13,685 bases of DNA from G020353115 sp964389685 (GCA_964389685.1 CAYMFM010000094.1:1-13685); one strand, 5' to 3'. Shown: positions 1 to 9,238, numbered from the stretch's first letter. The notes: a model not told the origin generated them from the sequence alone. Program-made: numbers and translations.

Positions 1-1325
1 CCCGTAGCATTAGCAAATTCCTTATTGTTATTTTTCAAACAGACAAAACCTGTTGCCCCGACCGGTTCGAACCAGCTTGCTGGGATGTCAAACGTTGAAC
101 CATTCTCATAATGCATGGTGAAGGCATCCTTGGCGGCATCGAGGGTCATTATATTCAGGAAAAACCGGTTGTCTCCTCCAGCGGTTGACCGTGTAAAACT
201 AACCTCAAGTGAACCGGTACAACCGTCAATGGTAGGCAGCACGGCTCCGCCAAATTCACATCCAAACCCGGACACATGCAGGACATACAAGGGTTTGTCA
301 CCCATGATGTGAGTGGAGTTATTGCGCAGCTCGTATCGTACCTGCTGGCCGGCAGAAGCAATATTTGCATAAAAGACACCATCGATAAAAACCTGGGTAT
401 TGGGCTGGATTGCCATAATAAACACCCGCTCTCCGGTCGGTACACCGACAGGATCGGGAGGAACTGCAGTCGGATTGATCAGGTTGATCTTTCCTCTCAT
501 TACAATATACTCATAACCCACGATCCTCCGGCCATCGACCCGCTGAACGGGAACCATCTGGTCTCCGATAAGGTCTTTACAACCCTGGGGTTGAGCCCAG
601 ACGGAATCATCTTTAATGGTGACCGCTATGGGTTTGTTTGACGTAATGTGTGTTCCTCCCAGATGGTCTGCTGCAAGCTGTGTAACAGCCCTGGCCGAAT
701 AGGTCTCTCCACGATCCAGGGTTACCATGTAGGGTATCCCTGCAGGATAATCCACCGGATTTCCCTTAACGTTTGCCGTAGGGGTAATCCAGATCTGAGT
801 ATTGTCCTCTGTGGCAACGATATCGATGGATGAATAGGGTACAACAGGATTGTATATTCCATTCCTCCACAAGTCATTGAAGGGAGTGTAAAAGTTATAC
901 CCAAGACCGTTTCTGCCTTTCAGCGCAAAAATATCACGGTTGTAAAATTGATCTTCATCGTAATACACCGTGATCAGATTTGTTGAAGTGATGTGCACTC
1001 CCTTGGTAAGGGGAGTATCATAGATATCATTCTCAAGATCAGTTATAAAAGGAGTAACATCAATGGTTACCGTGCTGTTTGCCGGAACAAAGAATGTGGT
1101 ATCGAGCCCGGCCGGCCGTGCGGGTTGATGGATCCTGACTGTGCTGGGTAAATCCATAGCCGACACCCGGAAATAAATGGGTTCACCCCCGGGAAAGTTA
1201 CCATGGCTTTCGGTTATCTCAGGAGCTACAAACCAGAACTCAACATCGGTCTGGGAAAAACCGGTGAAGGAATGCAACCCAAACAGGAGTACCAGAAGGA
1301 ATTTATGTCTCGCCAGAAACTTCAT
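1..1325 (-). CDS. Secreted IgGFc-binding-domain protein, C-terminus beyond left edge
   Basis: This minus-strand reading frame is open from ATG at 1325-1323 to the left edge (441 whole codons), so the C-terminus is missing. Residues 1-25 form a signal peptide: a basic start (MKFLARHK), a hydrophobic core, and a likely cut after GFSQ. The mature part begins with EFWFVAPEIT. Residues about 130-400 resemble the IgGFc_binding N-terminal domain (PF17517): a segment with LDRGETYSA, then ITSNKPIAVTIKDDS (about 225-240), then DLIGDQMVPVQ (about 249-259). In Bacteroidota such proteins are usually large, exported, and carry PKD/Ig-like repeats plus a gliding-motility-associated (T9SS type B) C-terminal domain. 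That part is not visible here, so T9SS export is inferred. The name comes from similarity to mucus proteins; antibody binding should not be assumed. It is transcribed divergently from the large T9SS protein at 1508. No Shine-Dalgarno site precedes the ATG. The domain call rests on recognised motifs, not a search. Confidence 0.85.
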   Translation of the reverse strand, partial: MKFLARHKFLLVLLFGLHSFTGFSQTDVEFWFVAPEITESHGNFPGGEPIYFRVSAMDLPSTVRIHQPARPAGLDTTFFVPANSTVTIDVTPFITDLENDIYDTPLTKGVHITSTNLITVYYDEDQFYNRDIFALKGRNGLGYNFYTPFNDLWRNGIYNPVVPYSSIDIVATEDNTQIWITPTANVKGNPVDYPAGIPYMVTLDRGETYSARAVTQLAADHLGGTHITSNKPIAVTIKDDSVWAQPQGCKDLIGDQMVPVQRVDGRRIVGYEYIVMRGKINLINPTAVPPDPVGVPTGERVFIMAIQPNTQVFIDGVFYANIASAGQQVRYELRNNSTHIMGDKPLYVLHVSGFGCEFGGAVLPTIDGCTGSLEVSFTRSTAGGDNRFFLNIMTLDAAKDAFTMHYENGSTFDIPASWFEPVGATGFVCLKNNNKEFANAT

Positions 1326-1328
1326 TAA

Positions 1329-1344
1329 AACCATAAATATGGTT
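1329..1344. repeat. 16-bp near-perfect palindrome beside the minus-strand start codon
   Basis: AACCATAAATATGGTT has 7-bp inverted arms (AACCATA / TATGGTT) separated by 2 bases. It begins 3 bases upstream of the ATG of the IgGFc-domain gene, inside the divergent intergenic region. It could be an operator or, in the minus-strand leader RNA, a hairpin over the ribosome entry site. The region is AT-rich, so chance is possible. Confidence 0.35.
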
Positions 1345-1507
1345 ATTTATACGGACTTGTTTACATTTGGTTTGACAGAATTGCAATTTTATCAATTGAT
1401 TTCAACCATCGGGCTCATTTACCGTATAATTCATCAAATTAACATAACTTATTGAAACCAATACATTTTCTATTCGTAAAAAAACAAATGTTTTAGAACA
1501 CTGAATC

Positions 1508-4500
1508 ATGAAAAAAATCATCTTCTTTACAGCATTGACACTCATCCTTTCGAACTGGTTGCATGCACAGTACACATTATTCTTTGAGAATTTTGATGAA
1601 TATCCGGGCGAAAAGCCTCCGGGGTGGACAACGGAGCTTGAGGTTTCCCCCAACAGGATCTGGGATTTTGTTAACGGTGGAGGAACGCAGCATCCAGAGA
1701 TACCGGGAAGCAGGAGACCCACCAATGCCTACAGCGGGACAGTGAATGCACTTTATTTTTTTGAAAGCCTTGGTAACGAATCCGTTATACTTATAACCCC
1801 TCCCATTGACCTGGAATTTTCAGTATTGACCGAATTGCGGTTCCGTCATGCACAGATGAGCTGGAACAGTATATTCGGCATCCATAATGATGAGTTGCGG
1901 GTTTATTACAAAACCCATTCCGACAGCAGCTGGGTTGAAGCCAACAAGATTGCAGAGTATACCGAAGCGGTGGAATCGTGGTCAGAACAGACGATACTGA
2001 TTCCCGAAGAGGCATTCAGTCCAACCTGTTATTTTGCATTCAAAGCCACCACAAAGTATGGATGGGGAGTATGCATTGATGATGTGACGGTCGTGGAAAC
2101 GGGCGAACTGGACCGGTATGTCGATGATGTAACTATTTCCCAGGAAAGTACGGATCCGATACCAACCGGTTCAAAATATAATCCTTTGCTTCAGGTCGAT
2201 GTCAAGGTTAAAGGAAACACAAGCAGCGTTACCCTGAATTCCCTGGAGGTGAAATCCCTGAATAGTTCGGATGGTGACATCGAAACGAACGGAGTAAAGT
2301 TATTCGTCAACCATTCAAACAAGGATTTTTATGCTTCGCAGCTATATGATTCGGCATCCTTCTCTTCCGGTAAAGCAATCTTTTCGGATCTGAGCCTGGA
2401 TCTCCCAACGGGGTATACTTCATTGTGGATAACCTGTGACGTGAAATCCGGGGCAACACATCTGAATACCGCAGATATTGCTATTGAAGCGGATAAAATG
2501 GATATAAACGGAACCACCTATCCTGCGGTTGAGGCTTCGCCTTCCGGTAACCGGACGATTTATGAAGCGGTTTTTTACGATGATTTTGTTACGGATAAGG
2601 GATGGGTACTTTCAGGAGATTTTGAACGAAACAGGCCGACAGGACTGGGAGGAACCTACATCGGGAATCCCGATCCGGAGTATGCGGCAGGTGATACGAT
2701 GATCATCGGGAACGATCTGACCGGGCTCGGATTTCTTGCAGGCGATTATGAGCCCAACGTTGCTAAGTATGTAAACCTGGCTGTCACCCCCTCTTTTGAC
2801 CTATTCTACTATAACAATGTCAAGCTTAATTTTTTACGTTGGCTCAACGTGGAGAACCAGGATACAGCCTCAATTGAGCTGAGCCTTAACAACGGGAGTA
2901 CTTGGAACGAGATCTGGACCAATGACAATAACCTGATCACCGATAACCAGTGGACCTTCTTTAGCTTAAATATTCCTGCTGCATACCGGAAATCCGATGT
3001 CAAAATGCGAATCAACCTGGGGCCTACTACCCTAAATAATCATTTTTCAGGCTGGAATATTGAGAATTTCTCAGTGACAGGGAATTACGTTGAGTATGAT
3101 GTTGGTCCGACACTTCTGTCCTCTCCCAGTGACGGGTGCGGGCATACATCCGCAGAAACCGTTTCCATCAAGGTCAGGAATTTCGGTCCGGGCGCGACAC
3201 CGGCAGGAATACCGGTGAGGTACTCCTTCAATGGAGGGAGCAGTTATGTAAATGAATCCATCCCCGGATCGATACCTTTTGAAGGAGAGATATCCTATGA
3301 TTTTACCAATAAGGTTGACCTTTCTTTGCCCGGAACCTACGAGGTGATCATTGAGACGTTGCTGGGTGTGGATGAGGAGTCCTCAAATAATACCCTGTCC
3401 ACCACACTATATGTTGATCCTACTTACTCCATACCATATTTCCAGAATTTTGAGATTGGAGCTGATTTCTGGAGAAAAACCGGAATAGCAGCATCATGGG
3501 CATATGGGGCACCGGCTGCTTCGGTCATCCACACTGCCGGGTCCGGAACAAAGGCATGGGTCACAAACCTTACCGGCAGTTACAATAACAATGAAGATTC
3601 ACATTTGATGGGTCCCTGTTTCGATTTTACCGGGATCGATTTTCCTGTATTTGAATGCAAAATCTTCACCCACCTGGAGAAGGATATGGATGGAGTTAAC
3701 CTCGAATACTCCCTGGATAATGGTGATACCTGGGAGCGTGTGGGAAACAAGGGAGATGGAGATGCCTGGAACTGGAACTGGTATAACTCCGATATCATAA
3801 CCGTTCTTGATGGTAATCACGGCTGGACGGACGAGATTGCCGGCTGGAGAACCGCCAGGATATTGCTTGATCCCCTTGTATTCAGGGACCAACCCAGTGT
3901 TAAATTCCGTTTTCACCTGGCCTCCAATGAGTCGGATCTTTATGAAGGAATCGGGATTGACGACATCTATATATATGACGCGCCCCGGGATATTGGTGTG
4001 ATCTCGATTGACAGCCCGGTTACAGCCTGTGCGCAGGATGTTTCAGACCATGTTGTGGTAACCATTCAAAATTTCGGACTGGATACCCTGATGGCAGGCG
4101 ATACCATAATAGCAGGGTATGACTATGAATCGGATCCCACAGTCATTGACACCTTCATCCTGGCAAGCAATGTATTGAAAAATGCCACCTTCCAACATTC
4201 ATTTACACAATTTTTCAGCGGTGGTTCTATGGGGACAAAAAACATTACTGCGTTTTCACTCCTTCCGGATGATGGAAGGTTTTATAATGAAACCTTTACA
4301 AACGATAGTTCCTCCAAATCGTTTGATATTCTTGAAACGCCCTTTGTGGACCTGCCCTATTCAATTTATACGGTCCGGCCGGATACGATAGTGCTTGACG
4401 CTTATACGGGCAATCCGGCGGATACGTACCTGTGGCAGGATTGGTCAACCGATCCGCAGTTTCATGTAACCGAGATAGCTACTGCAGTGTATTGGGTTAT

Positions 4501-6481
4501 AATAGATAACGGTTTATGCACCTTTTCTGATACAACCTATGTATACCGTCTTATTGCTGATGCCGGGGTTAGTGATATTATCTATCCTGTTTCCGATTGT
4601 GAGATCGGGGATGCTGTTCTACCCAAAGTTGAGATAACAAATTATGGTACCGATACACTGCTTGCCGGTGACCAGCTTACCGTGGGCTACCAGCTGGACA
4701 GTGATCCGGCTGTTGAGGAGCTACTGGTTCTTGACAGCACCTTCTACCCGGATAGTACCATTGTTTACACCTTTACTACAACTCCGATGGATATGTCAGC
4801 AATAGCTACCTATTCGTTGACAGCGTACACTATATTAGCCTATGATGATAACCCCGGGAACGACTCCTTTAACACCAATGTGACGGTATATGGTATAACC
4901 TCGATCGACCTTGGACCGGCAGTTGTAATCCGGTCCCTTACCTATGTCATCGATGCCGGTGCCGGTTATGATTCGTACCTCTGGAATGACGGCTCAACCA
5001 ACCGGACACTACTGGTTGACACAACCGGGTGGTACTCGGTAACCGTGAAGCAGGGAACACAATGTGAGAACAGGGATTCCGTTCATGTCACACTGGTATT
5101 TCCGGATATCAAGATAGACCAGCTTCACAGCCCGGTCAGCTCCTGTGGTTTGTCGAGTAGTGAAATCCTTTACCTTTATGTAAAGAACAGCGGATCGGAT
5201 ACCGTACAGGTTCAGGACACCATCGCTTTCAATTACCGGATGGATGCCGGTCCACTCAAATACGACACATTGTTTACCGGGACTAAGGTATTCCCCGGTG
5301 ATTCCGTCTTCTTCTCCTTCAGTGATCCGTTCGATATGAGCTCTATTGGATCGTATACATTCACCATTGAAGCATTCTACAGGATGGATTCGGTGTTAAC
5401 CAACAATACGATCAACCAGGCCGTGCAGGTTTATGGATACCCAACGGTATCTCTGGGTCCTGATCAGATCTCATATGTAAAGGAATTGATTCTTGATGCC
5501 GGTCCCGGTTATTCATCGTATCTCTGGCAGGATGGGTCAACCAACCGTTACTATACGGTAGATTACGATGACCAGACACCGGATCATATCTATTCCGTAA
5601 CGGTAACCAACACATACGGATGCCCAGCTATGGATGAGATCCAGGTAACCTTTGAAGACATCACGGATGTCGTTATCGACAGCCTGGTGAATCCGTTAAG
5701 CGCCTGTTACCTGGGCAACCAGGAACTGATGAAAATACACATCCGGAATGTTGGGACCGTTACCCTTTCAAATCCACAATTCCAGGTTACCGCTATTGTC
5801 GACGGGGGATCTCCTGCCACAGAACAGATCCTGTTGTCGAAGGATTTTCTGCCGAATGATTTTATACTCTATACCTTTACGAAAAAGTTTGATTTTTCGG
5901 CTAAAGGTGATTACAATATCCGGGTATCCGTGACGTATGCAGAAGATGATGATACATCGAATGATACTCTTGTCCGGGATATTTCTCATTACATCAACCC
6001 AACCGTTGATCTGGGTGGTGTAAATGACACCATCAAAACAACCCTCCCCTATCTGCTGGATGCAGGAGCAGATTTTGCAGTATATGAATGGAACGGAGTA
6101 GAGGGTAGCAGAACGTTGGAAGCGACGACCACGGGCTGGTATACGTTGGTGGTAACTGATCTGAATGGATGCACAGCAACAGACTCGGTATTCATTGCTT
6201 CCCTGACCTCTGTACCGGAAACTAAAGGGATAGAAGACAACCTGCTGGTATATCCCAACCCGGCAGGTGATTTTCTAAACATTGTCCTTGAGATTGAAAC
6301 CGTTAAGGATCTTTATCTGGAAATTTTAAATGGAATCGGTCAAAAGATCTTTATTCATGAATACCCATCATCCAGCCAGATTCATGAGACACTGGATGTT
6401 TCCGGTATGTCCAAAGGTTTCTATATCCTGAAGGTTTGGACGAAGGAGGAAGAGGTGTTCAGGAAGATCATCATCGAATAA
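1508..6481 (+). CDS. 1657-aa secreted multidomain protein with T9SS type A sorting domain
   Basis: This is a large cell-surface or secreted protein of unknown binding target, with no catalytic domain that I recognise. Residues 1-21 are a signal peptide (MKKIIFF...LHAQ). Domains in order: a MAM/choice-of-anchor-like jelly roll (22-200, with FENFDEYP and a closing IDDV); a segment resembling the BNR-associated N-terminal domain of neuraminidase-like proteins (about 202-350); a second jelly roll (355-528); a CARDB-like domain (531-636); a third jelly roll (640-826, with FQNFE and IDDIYIYD); then four tandem units from about 828, 1018, 1200 and 1387, each a CARDB-like domain followed by a short Ig-like domain with the motif LDAGxGYxSYLWxDGSTN or a relative. 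The C-terminal 80 residues (about 1577-1657) are a type A sorting domain (TIGR04183 kind): VYPNPAGDFLNI, then LDVSGMSKGFYILKV, ending RKIIIE. Family knowledge says the signal peptide is for Sec export and the tail for T9SS crossing of the outer membrane. ATG at 1508 fits the signal peptide; no Shine-Dalgarno site is seen. It is likely monocistronic. Confidence 0.93.
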   Translation: MKKIIFFTALTLILSNWLHAQYTLFFENFDEYPGEKPPGWTTELEVSPNRIWDFVNGGGTQHPEIPGSRRPTNAYSGTVNALYFFESLGNESVILITPPIDLEFSVLTELRFRHAQMSWNSIFGIHNDELRVYYKTHSDSSWVEANKIAEYTEAVESWSEQTILIPEEAFSPTCYFAFKATTKYGWGVCIDDVTVVETGELDRYVDDVTISQESTDPIPTGSKYNPLLQVDVKVKGNTSSVTLNSLEVKSLNSSDGDIETNGVKLFVNHSNKDFYASQLYDSASFSSGKAIFSDLSLDLPTGYTSLWITCDVKSGATHLNTADIAIEADKMDINGTTYPAVEASPSGNRTIYEAVFYDDFVTDKGWVLSGDFERNRPTGLGGTYIGNPDPEYAAGDTMIIGNDLTGLGFLAGDYEPNVAKYVNLAVTPSFDLFYYNNVKLNFLRWLNVENQDTASIELSLNNGSTWNEIWTNDNNLITDNQWTFFSLNIPAAYRKSDVKMRINLGPTTLNNHFSGWNIENFSVTGNYVEYDVGPTLLSSPSDGCGHTSAETVSIKVRNFGPGATPAGIPVRYSFNGGSSYVNESIPGSIPFEGEISYDFTNKVDLSLPGTYEVIIETLLGVDEESSNNTLSTTLYVDPTYSIPYFQNFEIGADFWRKTGIAASWAYGAPAASVIHTAGSGTKAWVTNLTGSYNNNEDSHLMGPCFDFTGIDFPVFECKIFTHLEKDMDGVNLEYSLDNGDTWERVGNKGDGDAWNWNWYNSDIITVLDGNHGWTDEIAGWRTARILLDPLVFRDQPSVKFRFHLASNESDLYEGIGIDDIYIYDAPRDIGVISIDSPVTACAQDVSDHVVVTIQNFGLDTLMAGDTIIAGYDYESDPTVIDTFILASNVLKNATFQHSFTQFFSGGSMGTKNITAFSLLPDDGRFYNETFTNDSSSKSFDILETPFVDLPYSIYTVRPDTIVLDAYTGNPADTYLWQDWSTDPQFHVTEIATAVYWVIIDNGLCTFSDTTYVYRLIADAGVSDIIYPVSDCEIGDAVLPKVEITNYGTDTLLAGDQLTVGYQLDSDPAVEELLVLDSTFYPDSTIVYTFTTTPMDMSAIATYSLTAYTILAYDDNPGNDSFNTNVTVYGITSIDLGPAVVIRSLTYVIDAGAGYDSYLWNDGSTNRTLLVDTTGWYSVTVKQGTQCENRDSVHVTLVFPDIKIDQLHSPVSSCGLSSSEILYLYVKNSGSDTVQVQDTIAFNYRMDAGPLKYDTLFTGTKVFPGDSVFFSFSDPFDMSSIGSYTFTIEAFYRMDSVLTNNTINQAVQVYGYPTVSLGPDQISYVKELILDAGPGYSSYLWQDGSTNRYYTVDYDDQTPDHIYSVTVTNTYGCPAMDEIQVTFEDITDVVIDSLVNPLSACYLGNQELMKIHIRNVGTVTLSNPQFQVTAIVDGGSPATEQILLSKDFLPNDFILYTFTKKFDFSAKGDYNIRVSVTYAEDDDTSNDTLVRDISHYINPTVDLGGVNDTIKTTLPYLLDAGADFAVYEWNGVEGSRTLEATTTGWYTLVVTDLNGCTATDSVFIASLTSVPETKGIEDNLLVYPNPAGDFLNIVLEIETVKDLYLEILNGIGQKIFIHEYPSSSQIHETLDVSGMSKGFYILKVWTKEEEVFRKIIIE
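4394..6170 (+). repeat. Four coding copies of the SYLW Ig-like repeat
   Basis: Inside the 1657-aa protein, short Ig-like domains recur with aligned cores: LDAYTGNPADTYLWQDWSTD (from residue 963), IDAGAGYDSYLWNDGSTN (1148), LDAGPGYSSYLWQDGSTN (1329) and LDAGADFAVYEWNG (1517). Each ends in a turn with one cysteine (NGLC, GTQC, YGC, NGC). Copies two and three are also similar as DNA (near 4974 and 5516), which suggests duplication within the gene. Spacing is about 180-190 residues because a CARDB-like domain precedes each copy. Confidence 0.85.
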
Positions 6482-6515
6482 GGTTCTGATTAACAGGCTA
6501 TTGCCCATTTGCGGG

Positions 6516-6558
6516 CATCCCCATTTCCAATTCAATGGAAGGGGATGTTCTGTTTTTT
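6516..6558 (+). terminator. Intrinsic terminator after the T9SS protein gene
   Basis: The left arm CATCCCC-(att)-TCCA (6516-6529) pairs with the right arm TGGA-(a)-GGGGATG (6536-6547) around a short loop, with a small internal asymmetry. A T-rich tract (ttctgtttttt) follows. It lies 35 bp after the stop codon at 6481. A second small hairpin, TGCCC/GGGCA at 6502-6517, overlaps its base by two bases and could be an alternative fold. Confidence 0.7.
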
Positions 6559-6716
6559 ACCTGTCCATAATCGCACACCTATTGTAACGGTTTCGTGCAA
6601 AACCAATTGACCATGATTCAGGAGGATGTTATCCTATTTATTTAAATTTCATTGGTTTAGAATGTTTGGTATGTAAATTGAAATCATTTACTGGAATTCA
6701 TGACAGGCCTTTTATT

Positions 6717-9140
6717 ATGTTTCAGAACTACTTAAAAATAGCCGGGAGGAATCTCTCACGTTATAAAGGTTTTTCCTTCATCAACATTGCCGGGCTTGCT
6801 ATCGGGATGGCATGTTCCATATTGATATTTCTGTTTGTCGGGGATGAACTGAGTTATGACCGCTTTCATGAAAAAGCAAACCGGATTTACCGGGTCGGGC
6901 AGAGGGGTAATATTGGTGACCGGAAATTCATCGGTAGCACCACCCAGGCACCTGTTGCCAGGACGCTTGTGGAAGAGTTTCCTGAAGTTGAGGCAGCAAC
7001 GCGGATTCAACCGGGAATAAATACCGTCATTACCTACGAAGAGAAGAGTTTCTTTGAGGCTCGGTACCTCTACGTTGACTCCTCTTTTTTTGATGTCTTT
7101 ACCTTTCCCCTGGTAAAAGGGAATCCGGAAACGGCTCTTGCAAAGCCGCATACCATGGTGCTGACTGAATCCACAGCGGAGAAGTACTTTGGTGATGAGG
7201 ATCCGATCGGGAAAGTGCTTCATGAAGCGGACGGTAATGATTTTATGGTTACCGGAGTAGCACAGGATGTTCCGGAGAATTCCCATTTTCATTTTGATGT
7301 CCTCGCTTCGATTAAAACATTGAAGCGCAGTGAAGAGGAAAACTGGTTGAGTGACTATCTCTATACCTATGTTGTTTTAAAGGAGGGATATCCTCCGGAC
7401 AAGTTTGCAGCCAAGCTACCCGCGTTTATGGAGCGGCATGTCGGTCCGCAGATTTTAGAGGCTTTGGGGATCACGCTTGATGACTGGTCTGCATCGGGAA
7501 ACAACATGAATTATTTCCTTGATCCGCTCACAAAGATCTACCTGCATTCAGAAGCGACCCATCAGATTGAACCCATCGGAGATATTACCTACGTCTATTT
7601 CTTTTCGATCATTGCTTTTTTTATCCTGCTGTTAGCCTGTATAAACTTCACCAACCTCACGTCTGCAAAATCAAGTATACGAGCCCGGGAAGTAGGCATG
7701 AGAAAAGTTATGGGATCCAGTCGCGGGAAACTGATTGTACAGTTTTTAGCTGAATCCACGTTCCTGACAACCACAGCTCTTCTGTTTTCGCTGGTCATTG
7801 TTGAATTAATGCTACCACTGTTCAATAATATTTCGGGCAAAGAATTATCCATTCATTATTTAAGCAACTGGTCTGTTCTTCCCGGTTTCCTGTTATTGAT
7901 CATAGTAGTAGGTTTCCTATCGGGGAGCTACTCCGCTTTTATGATCTCTTCCTTCCAGATTTTAACGGTTATCCGGGGTGAGGTTAATACAGGGGCAAAG
8001 AAAGCGTGGTTCAGAAGCGGTCTGGTTATTTTCCAGTATGCTATTTCGATCGTTATCATCATTTGCACCCTTGTCGTATATCAACAACTCGAATTCATCA
8101 GGAACAAGAAACTGGGATTTAAGAAAGAACATGTGCTGGTCATTGACCGTGCATATGGATTGGAAGAAAAAGTAACGGTATTCAAGGACGAGATATTAAA
8201 GCATCCCGGAGCATTGAACGGATCGGTTACTTCTGCCATTCCCGGAATGTCGGGTTGGGATGGGACCGTCTTTCAACGTGAAGATTCACCGGCAGAGGAA
8301 CTGTTTCATTTCAGGCTCCTGCGGGGTGATTATGAAGTCCTGAATACATTCGGGTATGAGCTGGTCGATGGCCGGTTCTTCTCAAAAAAATTCAAATCGG
8401 ATTCGATGGCGTTTGTCATTAATGAAACGGCTGCTAAAGATCTTGGATTTAAAAATCCGGCAGGAAAGAAAATCGTTGAAATAGCGGAAGGTATAGATGA
8501 ACGAACGACACACGAGATCATCGGGGTGGTGAAGGATTTCCATTTCAACTCCCTTCGCGATCCCATTGAGAATCTTGTCATCTACCTTCCCAGGCACTAT
8601 TTCCCATTGTATATGTCTTTCCGGATCGATTCCAAACGAACCGCCGAGATCATAAAGCATGCTGAAAAAACCTGGAAGAAGATAGTGCCCAATCAGCCGT
8701 TCCGCTACTTTTTCCTGGAGGACAATTTCAATGCCTTGCACCAGACAGAACAACGCACGGGAAAAATATTCGGGGTTTTTTCCATTCTTGCCATTTTTAT
8801 TGCAAGTCTCGGGTTGCTGGGTCTGGCATCGTTCATGGCTGAGCAGCGGACCAAAGAGATTGGCATACGGAAAGTGTTGGGTGCTTCGGTTCCAGAGATC
8901 GTCAGGTTATTCTCGAAAGAATTTATCCTCTGGGGATTGATGTCCAACCTCGTTGCCTGGCCGGTAGCTTATTTGGTCATGAAAAGCTGGTTGCAGAATT
9001 TTGCTTACCGGATTAACATGCCCTACTGGGCTTTTTTCGTGGCTGCCCTGATCGCCCTCTTCTTTGCCATCATAACCGTCAGTGTGCAAACCATTTATGC
9101 AGCTACGAGAAACCCGGTGAAAGCGATCAGTTACGAGTAG
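6717..9140 (+). CDS. MacB/FtsX-type ABC transporter permease, two-unit 8-TM form, no adjacent ATPase
   Basis: This is an inner-membrane permease of the MacB_PCD/FtsX superfamily, 807 aa. I place the start at ATG 6717 because MFQNYLKIAGRNLSRYKGFS, followed by INIAGLAIGMA, is the usual N-terminus of this Bacteroidota family. The frame is open upstream to a TTG at 6666, but those 17 codons look like leader. It has two MacB-like halves. The first has TM1 (about 21-42), a periplasmic domain with the MacB_PCD features VTGVAQDVPENSHFHFD, then TMs near 290-312, 349-370 and 386-411, with the FtsX motif AREVGMRKVMGSS. The second has a TM near 435-457, a periplasmic domain (IIGVVKDFHFNSLRDP), then TMs near 684-708, 735-755 and 769-796, with KEIGIRKVLGAS. 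Relatives export peptides or antibiotics, or act in lipoprotein or stress systems; no substrate can be read here. It needs an ATPase encoded elsewhere. A terminator separates it from the upstream gene, so it is probably its own transcript. It converges on the luxR-type gene. Confidence 0.9.
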   Translation: MFQNYLKIAGRNLSRYKGFSFINIAGLAIGMACSILIFLFVGDELSYDRFHEKANRIYRVGQRGNIGDRKFIGSTTQAPVARTLVEEFPEVEAATRIQPGINTVITYEEKSFFEARYLYVDSSFFDVFTFPLVKGNPETALAKPHTMVLTESTAEKYFGDEDPIGKVLHEADGNDFMVTGVAQDVPENSHFHFDVLASIKTLKRSEEENWLSDYLYTYVVLKEGYPPDKFAAKLPAFMERHVGPQILEALGITLDDWSASGNNMNYFLDPLTKIYLHSEATHQIEPIGDITYVYFFSIIAFFILLLACINFTNLTSAKSSIRAREVGMRKVMGSSRGKLIVQFLAESTFLTTTALLFSLVIVELMLPLFNNISGKELSIHYLSNWSVLPGFLLLIIVVGFLSGSYSAFMISSFQILTVIRGEVNTGAKKAWFRSGLVIFQYAISIVIIICTLVVYQQLEFIRNKKLGFKKEHVLVIDRAYGLEEKVTVFKDEILKHPGALNGSVTSAIPGMSGWDGTVFQREDSPAEELFHFRLLRGDYEVLNTFGYELVDGRFFSKKFKSDSMAFVINETAAKDLGFKNPAGKKIVEIAEGIDERTTHEIIGVVKDFHFNSLRDPIENLVIYLPRHYFPLYMSFRIDSKRTAEIIKHAEKTWKKIVPNQPFRYFFLEDNFNALHQTEQRTGKIFGVFSILAIFIASLGLLGLASFMAEQRTKEIGIRKVLGASVPEIVRLFSKEFILWGLMSNLVAWPVAYLVMKSWLQNFAYRINMPYWAFFVAALIALFFAIITVSVQTIYAATRNPVKAISYE

Positions 9141-9238
9141 GATGGTTTATGGTTCTCATCTGCCTACCGTGTATTTCTTCAGTATTTAGGTAACAGATTT
9201 TGGTTTCATATTTTAAGATCTATTTAGCTATCCAATAG

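Noticed and set aside
115..641. Plus-strand open frames in the first 650 bases
   Set aside because: They overlap a continuous minus-strand frame with a signal peptide and IgGFc-binding-domain motifs that runs off the left edge.
1362..1369. TACATTTG, an exact match to the -7 consensus TAnnTTTG, as promoter of the 1657-aa gene
   Set aside because: No TTTG-like -33 element lies at the right distance and the leader would be about 130 nt. In an AT-rich region a match of this length may be chance.
6620..6673. AGGAGG followed directly by an ATG and a 16-codon reading frame
   Set aside because: There is no spacer between the Shine-Dalgarno-like bases and the ATG, the peptide is very short, and it has no recognisable feature. 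It is more likely part of the permease leader.
6666..6716. N-terminal extension of the 8-TM permease from a TTG codon
   Set aside because: The 17 added residues do not resemble the family, whose members begin at MFxNYLKIAxRN. ATG at 6717 matches that start.
6756..7292. 178-codon minus-strand open frame inside the 8-TM permease gene
   Set aside because: It lies wholly antisense to a well-supported gene and has no recognisable motif.
9159..9197. Terminator-like arms TCTGccTACC / GGTAacAGA after the 8-TM permease gene
   Set aside because: The stem is interrupted, the loop is about 20 bases, and only a short T run follows. It is too weak to call.
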